Shown piece by piece: positions 1 through 11,300 of a stretch of 64,000 nt of DNA. The DNA is from Liolophura sinensis (Eukaryota; Mollusca; Polyplacophora; Chitonida; Chitonidae). A program made the translations under genes and the position numbers. The notes below the pieces were generated by a model that saw only the letters and a program-made list of their open reading frames with translations, searched no databases and was not told where the DNA came from. Location: positions 20,622,955-20,686,954 of the forward strand of contig NC_088305.1 of NCBI RefSeq assembly GCF_032854445.1, in the 5' to 3' direction. Position 1 is the first letter of the stretch, and the number at the start of each line of letters is the position of its first letter.

Positions 1-1383
1 GAACTGGTATCAGTAAATCGTCTGAAAATCAGTATTCGGTCGGTAACTTTGTAGATTCTATTACTCACTGGAGAAAGCTACAGTATTGTTTAAATATAAC
101 TTTGGAGACCGACAGCGAAAGCCCGGTTCGCTTAACCAAGCGAAGCAGTCATAGCGCAAATATGAGTTAAAGAACTGATTTCATCGAGTTTTATGGCGCT
201 AACAATCTAGGAAAAACTTTTGGCCATAACAAAAACATTTCATTATAGATAGCTGTGTCGCCTTTATTTTAGTTTTATGGAAACATTGTTTCCAGACTAT
301 ATATTTGCACAAGATGAAGAGGTTTTATGGCATTTAAAAGAAAAGACAACAAATAATTTAACCTGACCTATTTCGAAAGATGGGTGAAAAGATATGTAAA
401 AGGCCACAGACATTTTCTTCTGATGTTCTTCATTAGTAATCTTGCAAGTCTTTGCGATACGCGATGTAAGAGAAAGTGGAAATGCAATGACGCGCCACTC
501 GAACCTGAAGCTCGTATGGCCAAAAGAGAAAACAGGGTTTGCGTGACATTTAACGGAAGCAGCTGTGTTCACGGATTATAAAACTAATTCGAGCCTGATT
601 GATTAAAACTGATAGCATGGTGGCTCTTTCGATTTTTTCACTGGTGAGAATTTTGCTTAAAACATACCACGATATTTCGGTTACACAAAATCACAAAAAT
701 AAAAAGGTATACTCTTTAATCTTTCTACCGGATACTTTATCGATGCCTATATACATTTAGACTTCTGGTAGCGTTGTCCTTATTTTTTTACAAATACCCT
801 GCATCCAGTTGTTCAGACGTGTAATAGTTAATAACGGTATTAAGTCATTTTTCATATTTAAAGTTTTAGCCAAACTCAGCAGCCAGTGCAGCTCTCCAAA
901 GTCAAAGTATAACAAGAGTAGATTTAGTTCCTATTTATTATAATGTTACAGAATGTTTTTAGGCTAAGTACAAAACTGAAGGCTTCACTTAAAGTTAAAT
1001 CTAGTATTCAGTCTTCAACCTATTTTGAACAACCCGGCCCAGATTTTTTGTTTCGTCGATTAAGCTAATGTCAATGGTCTGTACACACTGAAGCTTGCCT
1101 ATTTTCACTAAAATTGCCATAGTCCCGATTCGCTTGACAAAAGTAGAAGGTATATTTTCTATCGTAGATCTTGCATGTTTAGAGCATGAACATACATGTA
1201 GATAGAGTTTGGGGTTTCTAAAACTATCTGCAGTGACTCCAGATTAGGTTATGAAAAAATACCTGCACTGAGAGCCGTTCAGTTAACAAAAAAATATTTG
1301 TACTGACAGCAGCTCAGGTTACAAAAAAACTATTTTTCTGGGAGCTGTTCAGGTTGCAAAATTGGTATGGGTTGAGGTTTGGT
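1..1383. other. Left-edge non-coding DNA, probably EGFR intron
   Basis: I see no exon or recognised transposon here. The only structured element is a stray unit at about 336-387 that matches the 50-bp tandem repeat at 1384-1582. The stretch lies downstream, on the minus strand, of the last EGFR-family exon found at 5202-5345, so it is probably intronic. That placement is inferred. Confidence 0.5.
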
Positions 1384-1582
1384 GATAAAAGAAAAGACAA
1401 CAGATGATATAACCTTTGGTATTTCGGAGGGGGATAAAAGAAAAGACAACAGATGATATAACCTAAGTTATTTCGAAAGGGGGATAAAAGAAAAGACAAC
1501 AGATGATATAACCTTAGTTATTTCGGAAGCGGGATAAAAGAAAAGACAACAGATGATATAACCTTTGTTATTTCGAGAGGAG
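1384..1582. repeat. 50-bp tandem repeat, about 4 copies
   Basis: Units start at about 1384, 1433, 1483 and 1533. Each carries the core AAAAGAAAAGACAACAGATG followed by a conserved ATTTCG segment. A fifth, partial unit follows 1583. A lone diverged unit about 1 kb away (336-387) shows that the sequence is dispersed as well as tandem. Confidence 0.85.
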
Positions 1583-1854
1583 GATGAAAACAGATGTATG
1601 TGTCAACTGATATTTTGTTCTCAGGTGCTTCGTTTGCATATATGTACTTGCTACACTATAGATCATATTGGTTTCATTATGCTATGAGCATGCGAAGAGA
1701 CATTTTTTTCTTATTCATCTTTTTCATCCTCAGGTACGATGAAAGATGTCCCCAAACTCAGCTCTTGAGTTAAAGCAGCAGCCTGAGGGGAATTAGCAGT
1801 AGGTTTAGAACACGCCACTCCATTGGTCAAGGATCGATTCGAGCGTGCATGATT

Positions 1855-2095
1855 TGATTTCATTTATTTCATTTGTGTTTTACGCCGTGCTCAAGAATAT
1901 TTCACTTATACGACGGCGGCCAGCATTAAGGTGGAAGGAAACCGGACACAGCCCGGGGGAAACCCACGACCATCCGCAGGTTGCTGCAAGACCTTCCCAC
2001 GTACAGCTGGAGAGGAAGCCAGCATGAGCTGGACATGAACTCACAGCGACCGCATTGGTGAGAGGCTCCTGGGTCATTACGCCACGGAGGCCCTC
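1855..2095 (-). mobile_element. tRNA-derived SINE (AAAT-tailed family), reverse orientation
   Basis: Read on the minus strand, this has the family's full order: a tRNA-like head with GAGGCCTCCGTGGC-type and GCGGTCGCTGTGAGTTCA-type blocks, the body block CTGCGGATGGTCGTGGGTTT, and the tail block TATTCTTGAGCACGGCGTAA. The same unit recurs about twenty times in the window in both orientations, in introns and spacers. It has no coding capacity, so short ORFs across it are spurious. Confidence 0.85.
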
Positions 2096-3199
2096 AACCG
2101 TGCATGAAAGTGACTCGCTCTATGAATAAGCCAGCGAGCCCAGACAAAGCAAACAGAAATCGAATTGAATTGATTCGTGATTGCACTTCTGGCATAAAAA
2201 ATGCTGAATAGAATTTGGCGGAAAGATTTGAGAAAAAAAAAACAAACAGTTGACAGGGCTAAAAGAAGCAGGCGTAAAACCTATGACATCCAATGGAGGT
2301 AATTACGATGTATAGTGGGGCATTTACGTCCATCAGCACTGAGAATTCCGCCAATTATCTCGTACAAAGCGTTGTGTGAGTCAATTGATTGTCGTTATAC
2401 CATAAAAATGGTATGGATTAACACTCAGGTTTTGTCACGCTTCTTTTAAATCTCAGGCTATACACAGGACATTAGGGAGATGAGAGGCTGAATAACAATA
2501 ACGTATTTATGCAGTTATAGGACTTGCTAGGGTAAGGTGAGGAATCGGCCCCAGTGAAAAAAACTGTTCACCTCAAGCATTGAGTGACATCAATCTACTT
2601 ATTGATCGACTGGTTGACTTGCTGATTGGCTGACTGATTGATTGATAGATTGATAAAATTATTATATGACTGCATGACTGATAGGGTGATCAGTCGACTG
2701 TTTGATTAGAACGATTACCTTATTACATCATTTTATGATTGCATTTTTGATGGATCGGTTGACCACGTGGCTAAAAGATTGCTTGGTTTAACGCATTCTT
2801 GATTCACAGATTGCTCACCGGCTTAAATCCCTGCATTAATCTTATTGTTGATCTGGTGGACCTGGGAAACGCACGTATTGGATTCTTTCTTTATGTCGCA
2901 TTAAAAAGCAACTTTAAGTTTTAGAGCATTTTTACAAAAGCTAAAATACCAGTATTTAAGTTAAGCTGCAACAATGAACCAGAACTTCAGAATATTTAAT
3001 GCTAAATGAACATTTGTATAGGATATAACTGAACGGGATCGCACTGTATAAATTGTTGAGTAAATAATTACTACTTTGAATGGGTTAATATTTCAGATAA
3101 ATTTCACTTTTGAGATTACAAATTCTCGATGGTTTGGGGTTATATGTCTAGGACATCTGTCAAATGTATAATTTCCCCCGAATACCTGAAAGACATATA
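2096..3199. other. Non-coding DNA with a degenerate GATTGACT tract
   Basis: There is no coding signal. Around 2598-2663 is a short degenerate tandem of GATTGACT/GATTGATA octamers. The remainder looks like unique AT-rich intronic DNA. Confidence 0.4.
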
Positions 3200-4267
3200 A
3201 ACTGACGGCCAAAAGAAACTTTATGACTCCGTGAGTTAAATTTAACTAGCCTTTTCAGCAAATTAATACCAAATTATTATAGGAAAACATTGTACGAAGC
3301 ATATTCCCATGTGCGACAAGCGTCATATACGCCCACACGAATTTGTTTTGAGACAACGAAGAAAGTTGAAAAATTATGTGACCCATGGACCCGCAACTGC
3401 ACATGTAACAAGTGTATAAAAACGTTACACACAGTGTGCTGGACTTGGAAACTGACTAAAAACCACCAAAGTAATGCCTCGATTGACTACAGAACATTGC
3501 AAGGACCTTCGGCTGCTCTAGTGTAATTGTGTCAGACTTGATGCAACGTTACAGACAGGGCAGACATCGGACATGCCAAGAACAGGTAGGCCTAGGGTAA
3601 CTACACTCTGAGAAGACGGGTATCTGCGCACCTAACATCTTAGGAACCGTTTCCTGACAGTGACGTCATCGTCACGCCGCAGAGTGTTGGTGTGGGGTGG
3701 GATTTGTGGAGAGGAACGGACACCACTGGCCATCATCTACAAAAACCTAACAGCTCAATGTTACGTGGATGAAATTCTACGTCTTGTTGTCCTGCCATTC
3801 CTTCAACAGCAGCCACGTGGTGTCCTGTACCAGCATGAGAACGCCAGGCCCCATACAGCTCGAGTTGTGCAGAACTTCCTGGACGCCAACGACGTCATCG
3901 TTCTTGCCGTGGCCTGCAAGTTCCCCAGATGTCTCCCCCATAGAACACCTTTGGAATATCATGGATCGTCGAGTAAGACAACGGCCACACCTTGCAGCCA
4001 ACCGACAAAACTGACGTTCACTCTCCAAGATGAATGGCAACGAATCGCACGTCATCTCATCAGACGACTTTCTATGCGTCGGAGAGTTTTTGCATGCATT
4101 GAAGCAAGGGGTGGTCACACGCGATATTGACTGGTTTTGATATTGACTGATTTTAAAAATAATCAAATTTGTGTATACTCTGCCCATTGTTAACCAAGAT
4201 GGAATGGTCATTTTTCTTCCCCTGCTCTGATTTGAACTCTTTGTAAAGCTTCTTTTGGTCGTCAGTT
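3200..4267 (+). mobile_element. Degenerate Tc1-type DNA transposon
   Basis: The two ends form an imperfect inverted repeat: 3197-3222 matches the reverse complement of 4245-4270 with about two mismatches, sharing cores such as AACTGACGGCCAAAAGAA. TA dinucleotides flank both ends, as expected for Tc1/mariner insertion. The element is about 1.07 kb, shorter than a complete Tc1 unit. The interior holds the remains of a transposase (3535-4130), so it has probably lost internal sequence. It sits in the presumed EGFR intron. Confidence 0.7.
3535..4130 (+). pseudogene. Tc1-like transposase relic
   Basis: Translating across frames gives pieces of a Tc1-family transposase. At about 3540-3600 there is an end-of-DNA-binding-domain piece (RYRQTG followed by TGRPRVTT). 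From 3684 comes the catalytic region with VWGGI and HENARPHTARVVQNFL, the latter carrying the second catalytic Asp context as ENARPHT rather than DNARPHT. The SPDVSPIEHLWN block bearing the catalytic Glu lies in another frame (about 3930-3975). The C-terminus RGGHTRY returns to the first frame and ends with TGA at 4128-4130. At least two frameshifts and an in-frame stop break it, so it cannot encode an active enzyme. It is more decayed than the copy at 49.6-51.2 kb. Confidence 0.75.
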
Positions 4268-5201
4268 TATTTGAAAATGTATGTATTTCTGTGTCATTCT
4301 CTGCGTCGCGCAATTAGAAATGCAATTAAAAACAGATGAATCAATGCCCAACAACACCCTTGGGATTGCTTCTAAAAACCCCTTCCCCATCCTCTCAGCC
4401 CTCTCCCCTCCTTCCATCACAACCACACAGTCTTTAGAAAAACGACAAATTATGGATATGTTCAAGGCAAGCTCTGTGCCAGACATTCTGTTAACAAAAG
4501 ATAACTTTCCAGATATTCTCTGTAGACAGTCGTGCTGGACACAATCCAACCAGGCTAAGGGATCCCGACCAAAATGTTTATGCAATGTAGAGTTCCACCA
4601 AGTGTGGCTAATTAGTTGTGGAGACATACCATGAAAAAGAGCGGAATTTCCATCAATTTCCATCAAGAGATATAAATTCATAAAATATCACCCGACAACG
4701 TTCAATTTCGTCAGGCTTCCTACTCAGGCTAAGATAAATAAGTTCTATCTTATATTCTATTTTATCAAGCGAATATGACTTTGCACGAAAGATTTTGGAT
4801 AACGAAATAAGACACGGACGTATGTGATGGCGTCATTGCCTTTTAGTGATAATTGGCACGGTTGTGGTGATAAGGGCTGGGGGGAGACGGGGGGGATTGG
4901 GGGATTTGGGAGTTGGGTTTGGGGGGAGAGGACAATAAGCTGGTTCCACGTTTCCAGTATGTTCTTCGATGACGTCACTTCTGAATATTTTAGGTTAATG
5001 ATTGACAGGAAAATGCATAAAATAGAGGGGTTAGTAAGAAATATAAAATATGCCACAAAATTATAAAATTTTCCTCATTTTTTTTAAAAATACCTTTCTT
5101 AATTTTCCTTATGGAGTCATAATCTTCAGTATTACCTTTTCATGTATCCTTTAAACAGCAATCAAATTAAAGAAAAAAAAAAGTTAAATAAACAACAAAA
5201 C
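4268..5201. other. Intronic DNA, no feature recognised
   Basis: A G-rich patch at 4878-4930 and ORFs of up to 139 codons occur here. None resembles a protein family and none matches the cysteine-rich region expected for the next EGFR exon. Confidence 0.4.
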
Positions 5202-5345
5202 CTGTGGACGTACAGTTCTGCTCCAGAGGCATCCCGCTGTAGACAACTGGCGAGGCGTGCTGTTTGATGATCACATCCCAGAGGATAGTTTGGACGAAAC
5301 ACAGCAGGGGATTCAGAGTAAACACCACTTGGCCTCTGGAAATCT
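5202..5345 (-). CDS. EGFR: EGFR-family exon 3 (end of L1 domain)
   Basis: The minus-strand acceptor GATGTTGCAG ends at 5346, and the donor GTTTTG begins at 5201. The 144-nt exon is phase 1 to phase 1. It opens with Glu completed across the splice, then ISRGQVVFTLNPLLC, the counterpart of EILHGAVRFSNNPALC in human EGFR. It ends in an asparagine-cysteine-threonine-serine context (NCTS, a possible N-glycosylation site). Confidence 0.88.
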
Positions 5346-8300
5346 CTGCAACATCGACAATAAGTCAAACAGGAAGCTAGAAACAATTCTGATTCAATCA
5401 TGAGAACCTCTAGCCGTCGGATTTCCGGTAATTCGTCTGAGCATTGGAATTATCTACATAGTCAGGTGATCACGACTTCAGACACAAAGAGCGTGACAAT
5501 CCACAAAACTCACTTGACAGAAACACATAACCTGATTGTTTCCAGCTAAATGCTCTTTGGTTTCGCAGAAATGTAAGAGTAGAAATATATATTGCCCGTG
5601 ATGACCTATAAAACATAGAGTTACTTCACAATTAGGATTATTAGGAGGCGAAACCAATTTCACGAAAAAAAAAACCACATCAATTATTGGGTTTGTTAAA
5701 ATACCCTAAAGTTAGCAGACAGGATTATAATTATATAATTAATAGTGTGATTACATATAAACTATGAAGGAAAGGGGTTATAGGGCCGATGGCCGTGGAG
5801 AAATAGCTCTACAGTTATGAAGGGTGGAGAACATTTAGTTTTATTATTTTGACAAACTATCTCTCATTTCTACCCAACATATGTCTCCTCCCCCCAAACC
5901 CCACATTACAGTGGGAGAGATTGAGTGAACCGCGTTCCTCTGACCCCTGTACCTCTGACAGAAAATGGAGATAAGTTGTTCAGGTTACTTGGGCGCATTG
6001 ATTTTCCTATATATTTATGTGGTAAAGCAACTCCCAAACTAGATATCCCTAAACCATGCTACCATGCATATGAAGACAGCACCTTTATCTGCAACGTCTC
6101 AAAAATCAGCCTCGCATGACCATCATTTTGTTTACCTTCGCTAATGGAAATGAAGTCATAGCATTTTGTCAGCTCAGCATAGCATTTTGACACCTCATTT
6201 TGATAACCTCTAAGTGGGTGGGTAGTAAACCTGTGCATCAACTTCTCAGTTCTAACACAGACAAAATTCTGATATATCTTATCTAGTTTCAAAATAATAG
6301 TGCAGAAATTGATGGTGTTTCAACAACCTATGATGTGAGTAGCCCCCAGTCCTCTTCGATCAGGAGCTTAACCTTTGACCCAGAATAACACTTGTTTAAA
6401 GAGGCCAAAAAATCGATCAGCGCATATTCAATCGAATTTTTTTCTGTAGCCCGATAAATCACTTTTAAAAAAATATCACAATAGTCTGTGCAAGTGTCAC
6501 CGTTCAAAATCGGTATTAACGTTCCCAAAGTAATAAAGGGGTCGCATCATAGCTTTTTCTAACTTTAAAGTCATTTTAACTGTACATATAGTATTTGTGA
6601 GTCCCATATTTACTGAGAGGCAATAATTTGAGTTATTGTGGGTGAATTCAGAAATTTTGATTAGTGAAAATGGATTGTTTGACAGATCTCTCCGGTATAT
6701 CATCTTTAATTTTAATTGGCGTTCAGCACGAAGGGCATAGTGCAACGACTGGTTGACCCGTATCAGTATAACGGCTCGGGCGGGAAGGCTAACTTGCATT
6801 CGGTAAGGCGTCTCAGTGAAGCAGCACTAGATAAAAGCGGGGTGGAAATCCGTCCTGCAACAAGGAGGCATATTAAATGCATTCCAAGGATTCCTTCGTC
6901 GTCATATGACCAAGAAGTTGTTACGTACGATGTTAAACCCCAAGCACTCACTCACTCACTCACTCACTCACTCAATCACTCTTTAACTTTAATACTGTTC
7001 GTACCTCGCAGAGCGGGCATTAATAACTGCCCCAGACCCGTTGTTTGATTGACCGATGCCGTGACCACAACGGCTAGTGCGTAATCCCGCTGCATGAGCC
7101 TGAACAAGTTGTCTCCCCTTATCATCTGGAGGTTCACAAGTGGTATGACGTCGACGGTGGTTAGTCCAATCAAAACGTAGCCTGTCACGATGCGGATTGA
7201 CCTCAGGAAGTTGAGGTCATAGGTCACTGTGGGGTCGTCCATAATGGTCAGCTCAAGATTCCCACGAACCACTGTGCATCCTTCATAGCGCGTGCGCAGA
7301 GAGTCGTAGTGATCTTGCCTGGTACCGGAATATCCGAACCGGTATGATGTTCCGAAACATTCTGTACAGATATAAGAAAACTAAATACATTATCTACTCA
7401 GGGCTCTCCGCTTTTCTCCTGACACTGTTTGTGGTAGTTACAGATTTGAATAGTTCATTAACTGATATATAATGGTAGATTTCTTAAGCTGACGAATTAG
7501 TTGAGTGTGTTCAAAGCACATAGAAAGATTGGACATGGACACTGTTCATTTTGGTAATGCATTGAACAGACGTGATGATGATCCATATTGCATCATACAT
7601 ACAGATCGTGTTACTCCATATACAGTAAATATAAATGTACATGGTAGCGTAATACAAACAGTTACCTTCTGGTTACAAAAGAATTAATGTGTTTATCTTT
7701 TTTTGCGCATAATTTATAAATATGACATTTTCAATTACATTTTTCATTATTATATAGATACCACAAAATTTTTATAATCTAGGTGTCAAAATGGACATTC
7801 GTGTACCAGCCGTCAACCAAAATGGATGTTCTACGCCAATAATTCCCTAATTAACGCTCAACACAAACCAGTAATGAACAAAAAAGTATGAAATGTACGT
7901 AATTAAAACGGATTCATTCAAAGCTTTTTACACAATGTGTACACATTTAACAGGACACGTACATGTGTACACATTTCATAGGACACGTACATGTGTACAC
8001 ATTTAATAAGACACGTACATGTGTACACATTTAATAGGACACGTACATGCATACACATATGGTAGTAAGTTTTGTCAAAATTGCAAGATGAACAATTGGC
8101 AAAACAATTATCTAACCAATTTTCCTCATTTCTTTTTTTGTCATTTATGAAGAGGAACAAGCGACGTTGGCATCATCAGCAAACAAACTTATAATTCATA
8201 AATTTGTGACATGTATGCAATATAAAGTCAAAGGCGATCAGCGAGTGATTTTGATCAGAAACTGAAATTTACCATTAAAACTGCAATTTTCATACGCTTT

Positions 8301-11300
8301 TGCTCGAACTATTAAATATTATTAAGCTTTGAAAGATATTAAATACGCCAAAAAGAATTAGCTGCTGATGCAATACAATGAAAGAAATTTTGAAACAGTT
8401 TAGTTTACGTTATACGTTATATGTGGAAACACATTTTCTGTATAAAGGATATAATACTTCTACGTAAACAGTATAGCTGTTCGATTATAATGCAAATTAA
8501 ACAGTTGTAATTATACGCTCAAAGGAACTAAAAAAATTACACTTCTTTGACTGAAAACTCCATACTCTACGAGATGTATAGATTCGAACTCATACCTTCG
8601 TAACTGATTCATCTAAACATTTGACATCAGTGTCGACTTACATAAAGTTGGCGTATTTGGTACTCTTAACCTTGCATAACCTTGCACTAAATTAAGATAA
8701 TAATTTCAACACTCAACATATTTATATAATTGAAAACTATAGCATTTTAGAAATAACCTTTGAAAATCTTCACACTTCCGTTGCTTACCGGAATCGTCCA
8801 TATTCGGGAGTTTCCGGTAAACTCGCTTAGGATCACCGCGATTGCGAGTCTACTCACACTGCCTCAGCAAACCTCTTCCTTTGTGGTTTGCTTCACAAGT
8901 TGGTTTCATATCACCTGTTTGTTGGGGATACCTCCATTCGTGAGCCTCTCGGCCTGTTTAATTTATCCGGTAAATACACAGGTTTGATCACGTGGAAATG
9001 GCACGTCTAATACCAGGTTAACCTCAGGGTGGCGCACCGCATTCAGGATATTTTTTGTTAGACACAGTTCGTGGTCAACGTAAAAAACGGAAGTCCTCTT
9101 CACAGACAACAATCAAAGTCTATCGCCGAAATATCATTCATTGTTTTTCCAATTCTTTTTTGACATGACACAAAAGTGAGTGCAAATACATGTACAACAA
9201 CAGAGAAAATAGGTAATACACAATCGTACTGGTTTAAGTTTAGTGAAAGAATTCATTTGTACGCCAATTTTGTTTTTCCTTCAGAACGTAGTACTAATTA
9301 TTTATACGAAGTAAACAGATAACGCCCCATAAAATAAAATGAAAATTTTCAGCGTATCCCTATAGTTACACCCCTCAGCCCCCCCCCCCCCCCCCTCCAT
9401 ACGTCATTTCAAAGATCACTTCACTCATGTACTTCCATTCATGGCAGATGACATCACGTTACACGCGGGCAAGCCATGAACACATGCATACTTCACTGAC
9501 GTACTTCCATTCATGGCAGATGACATCACGTTACACGCGGGCAAGCCATGAACACATGCATACTTCACTGACGTACTTCCATTCATGGCAGATGACATCA
9601 CGTTACACGCGGTCAAGCCATGAACACATACATACTTCACTGACGTACTTCCATTCATGGCAGATGACATCACGTTACACGCGGCCAAGCCATGAACACA
9701 TGCATACTTCACTGACGTACTTCCATTCATGGCAGATGACATCACGTTACACACGGTCAAGCCATGAACACATTCATACTTCACTGACGTACTTCCATTC
9801 ATGGCTGATGACATCACGTTACACGCGGTCAAGCCACGAACACATGCATACTTCACTGACGTACTTCCATTCATGGCAGATGACATCACGTTACACGCGG
9901 TCAAGCCATGAACACATGCATACTTCACTCACGTACTTCCATTCATGGCAGATGACATCACGTTACACGCGGTCAAGCCACGAACACATTCATACTTCAC
10001 TGACGTACTTCCATTAATGGCAGATGACATCACCTTACACGCGGTCAAGCTATGACCACATGCATACACTCAGAAAATATAATCCGTTACTATTAACAGA
10101 AAGTCTGTTGTTTGACTCATGCTAGAATGTATTCTGTTATTGTAACATATTATTGTGTTAAATATAACACACGTATTCTATTAATTCAACATAAAAATTC
10201 TATTAAGCTAACATAATATTATGTTGAATATGACAGAATATTGTCTTATAATAACAGAATACATTCTATCATCACTCAGACAACAGACTTTCTGTTACAA
10301 CTGACAGATTAATGTTTTGAGTGTACATCCAAATAGACCTGTTTTTACTGGAAATGTTTAAAGGCCTACTTGACAATACATTTTCTGGGCATAAACACAG
10401 TTGTATGGAGCTAGAGATATTTTCTCAACGGGCCAAATGTTCCTCAAGTTAGTCGAAAGCCGAGCTATGGCGAGCTTTGAGAAAAGTGTCTTCTGAAAGG
10501 TTCTCAAGGGAACCTATATGGCACCTAAAGGTTCTCAAGAGAACCCACAGCAGTGCAAAGGCGAGTTGTCGACAAAAGCATGTACATGGTGATCGTTCTT
10601 TTTTCTCCCATTGGTCAAACAGACATTTCATTCTTTGAAATAACCTTACATAATATAGATGTGTTAAGGTCTACTTAAATGTGACGGATAACATTTCCCC
10701 TCAAGGCACCATGAAAGCCACTGGTATTGTAATACGAATCAATGTACAGCTGATTATCAAATACAGATTTAATAATGAGGAAAGGAAATGAAGATCGGGG
10801 GATGTCTCATGCAGTCGCTGTGAGTTCAAGTCCATCTTATGCTGATTTCCTCTCCTGTCATTCGTGGAAAGGCCTGCCAACAGCCTGCGGATGGTAACGG
10901 GTTACCCTGGGCTCTGAATAAGATCTTTCCTCCCACTATAATGCCGGCAGTCGTCGCATATGTGAAAGTGTAATATTCTTGAGTACGGCGTAAAACACCA
11001 TTCAAATAAATAAATAGACAGATGTACCTCATCACTCCACGTGGGATATTCAGCCTTCGTTGAAGGTTTACAATGAAGTTGTGCCACGGAAATGATTAAC
11101 AAACAAACTTTTTAAATTTATTAATCGGTAATACACTGGTAATTTACTCTGTATTCAAAAATATTTCACTTATACCTCGACGGTTAGGTTTATAGGTAAA
11201 AGAGAACCTGTCCAACACAAACTAAGTAAACAAATAAATAATTACCTTTTTCGGGGACTGTGCCCACTTGCATGACATCGATGGCATGAACTTCTGAGTC

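Noticed and set aside
4262-4681. Minus-strand 139-codon ORF with several cysteines, considered as the next EGFR exon
   Set aside because: Its cysteine spacing does not match a furin-like domain and it lacks a phase-1 acceptor continuing from exon 3.
9425-10017. Long ORFs on both strands (196 and 167 codons) made of 24-residue repeats
   Set aside because: They arise because the 72-bp tandem unit is a multiple of three and lacks stops. There is no start context, splice site or family, and opposite strands cannot both be expected to code.
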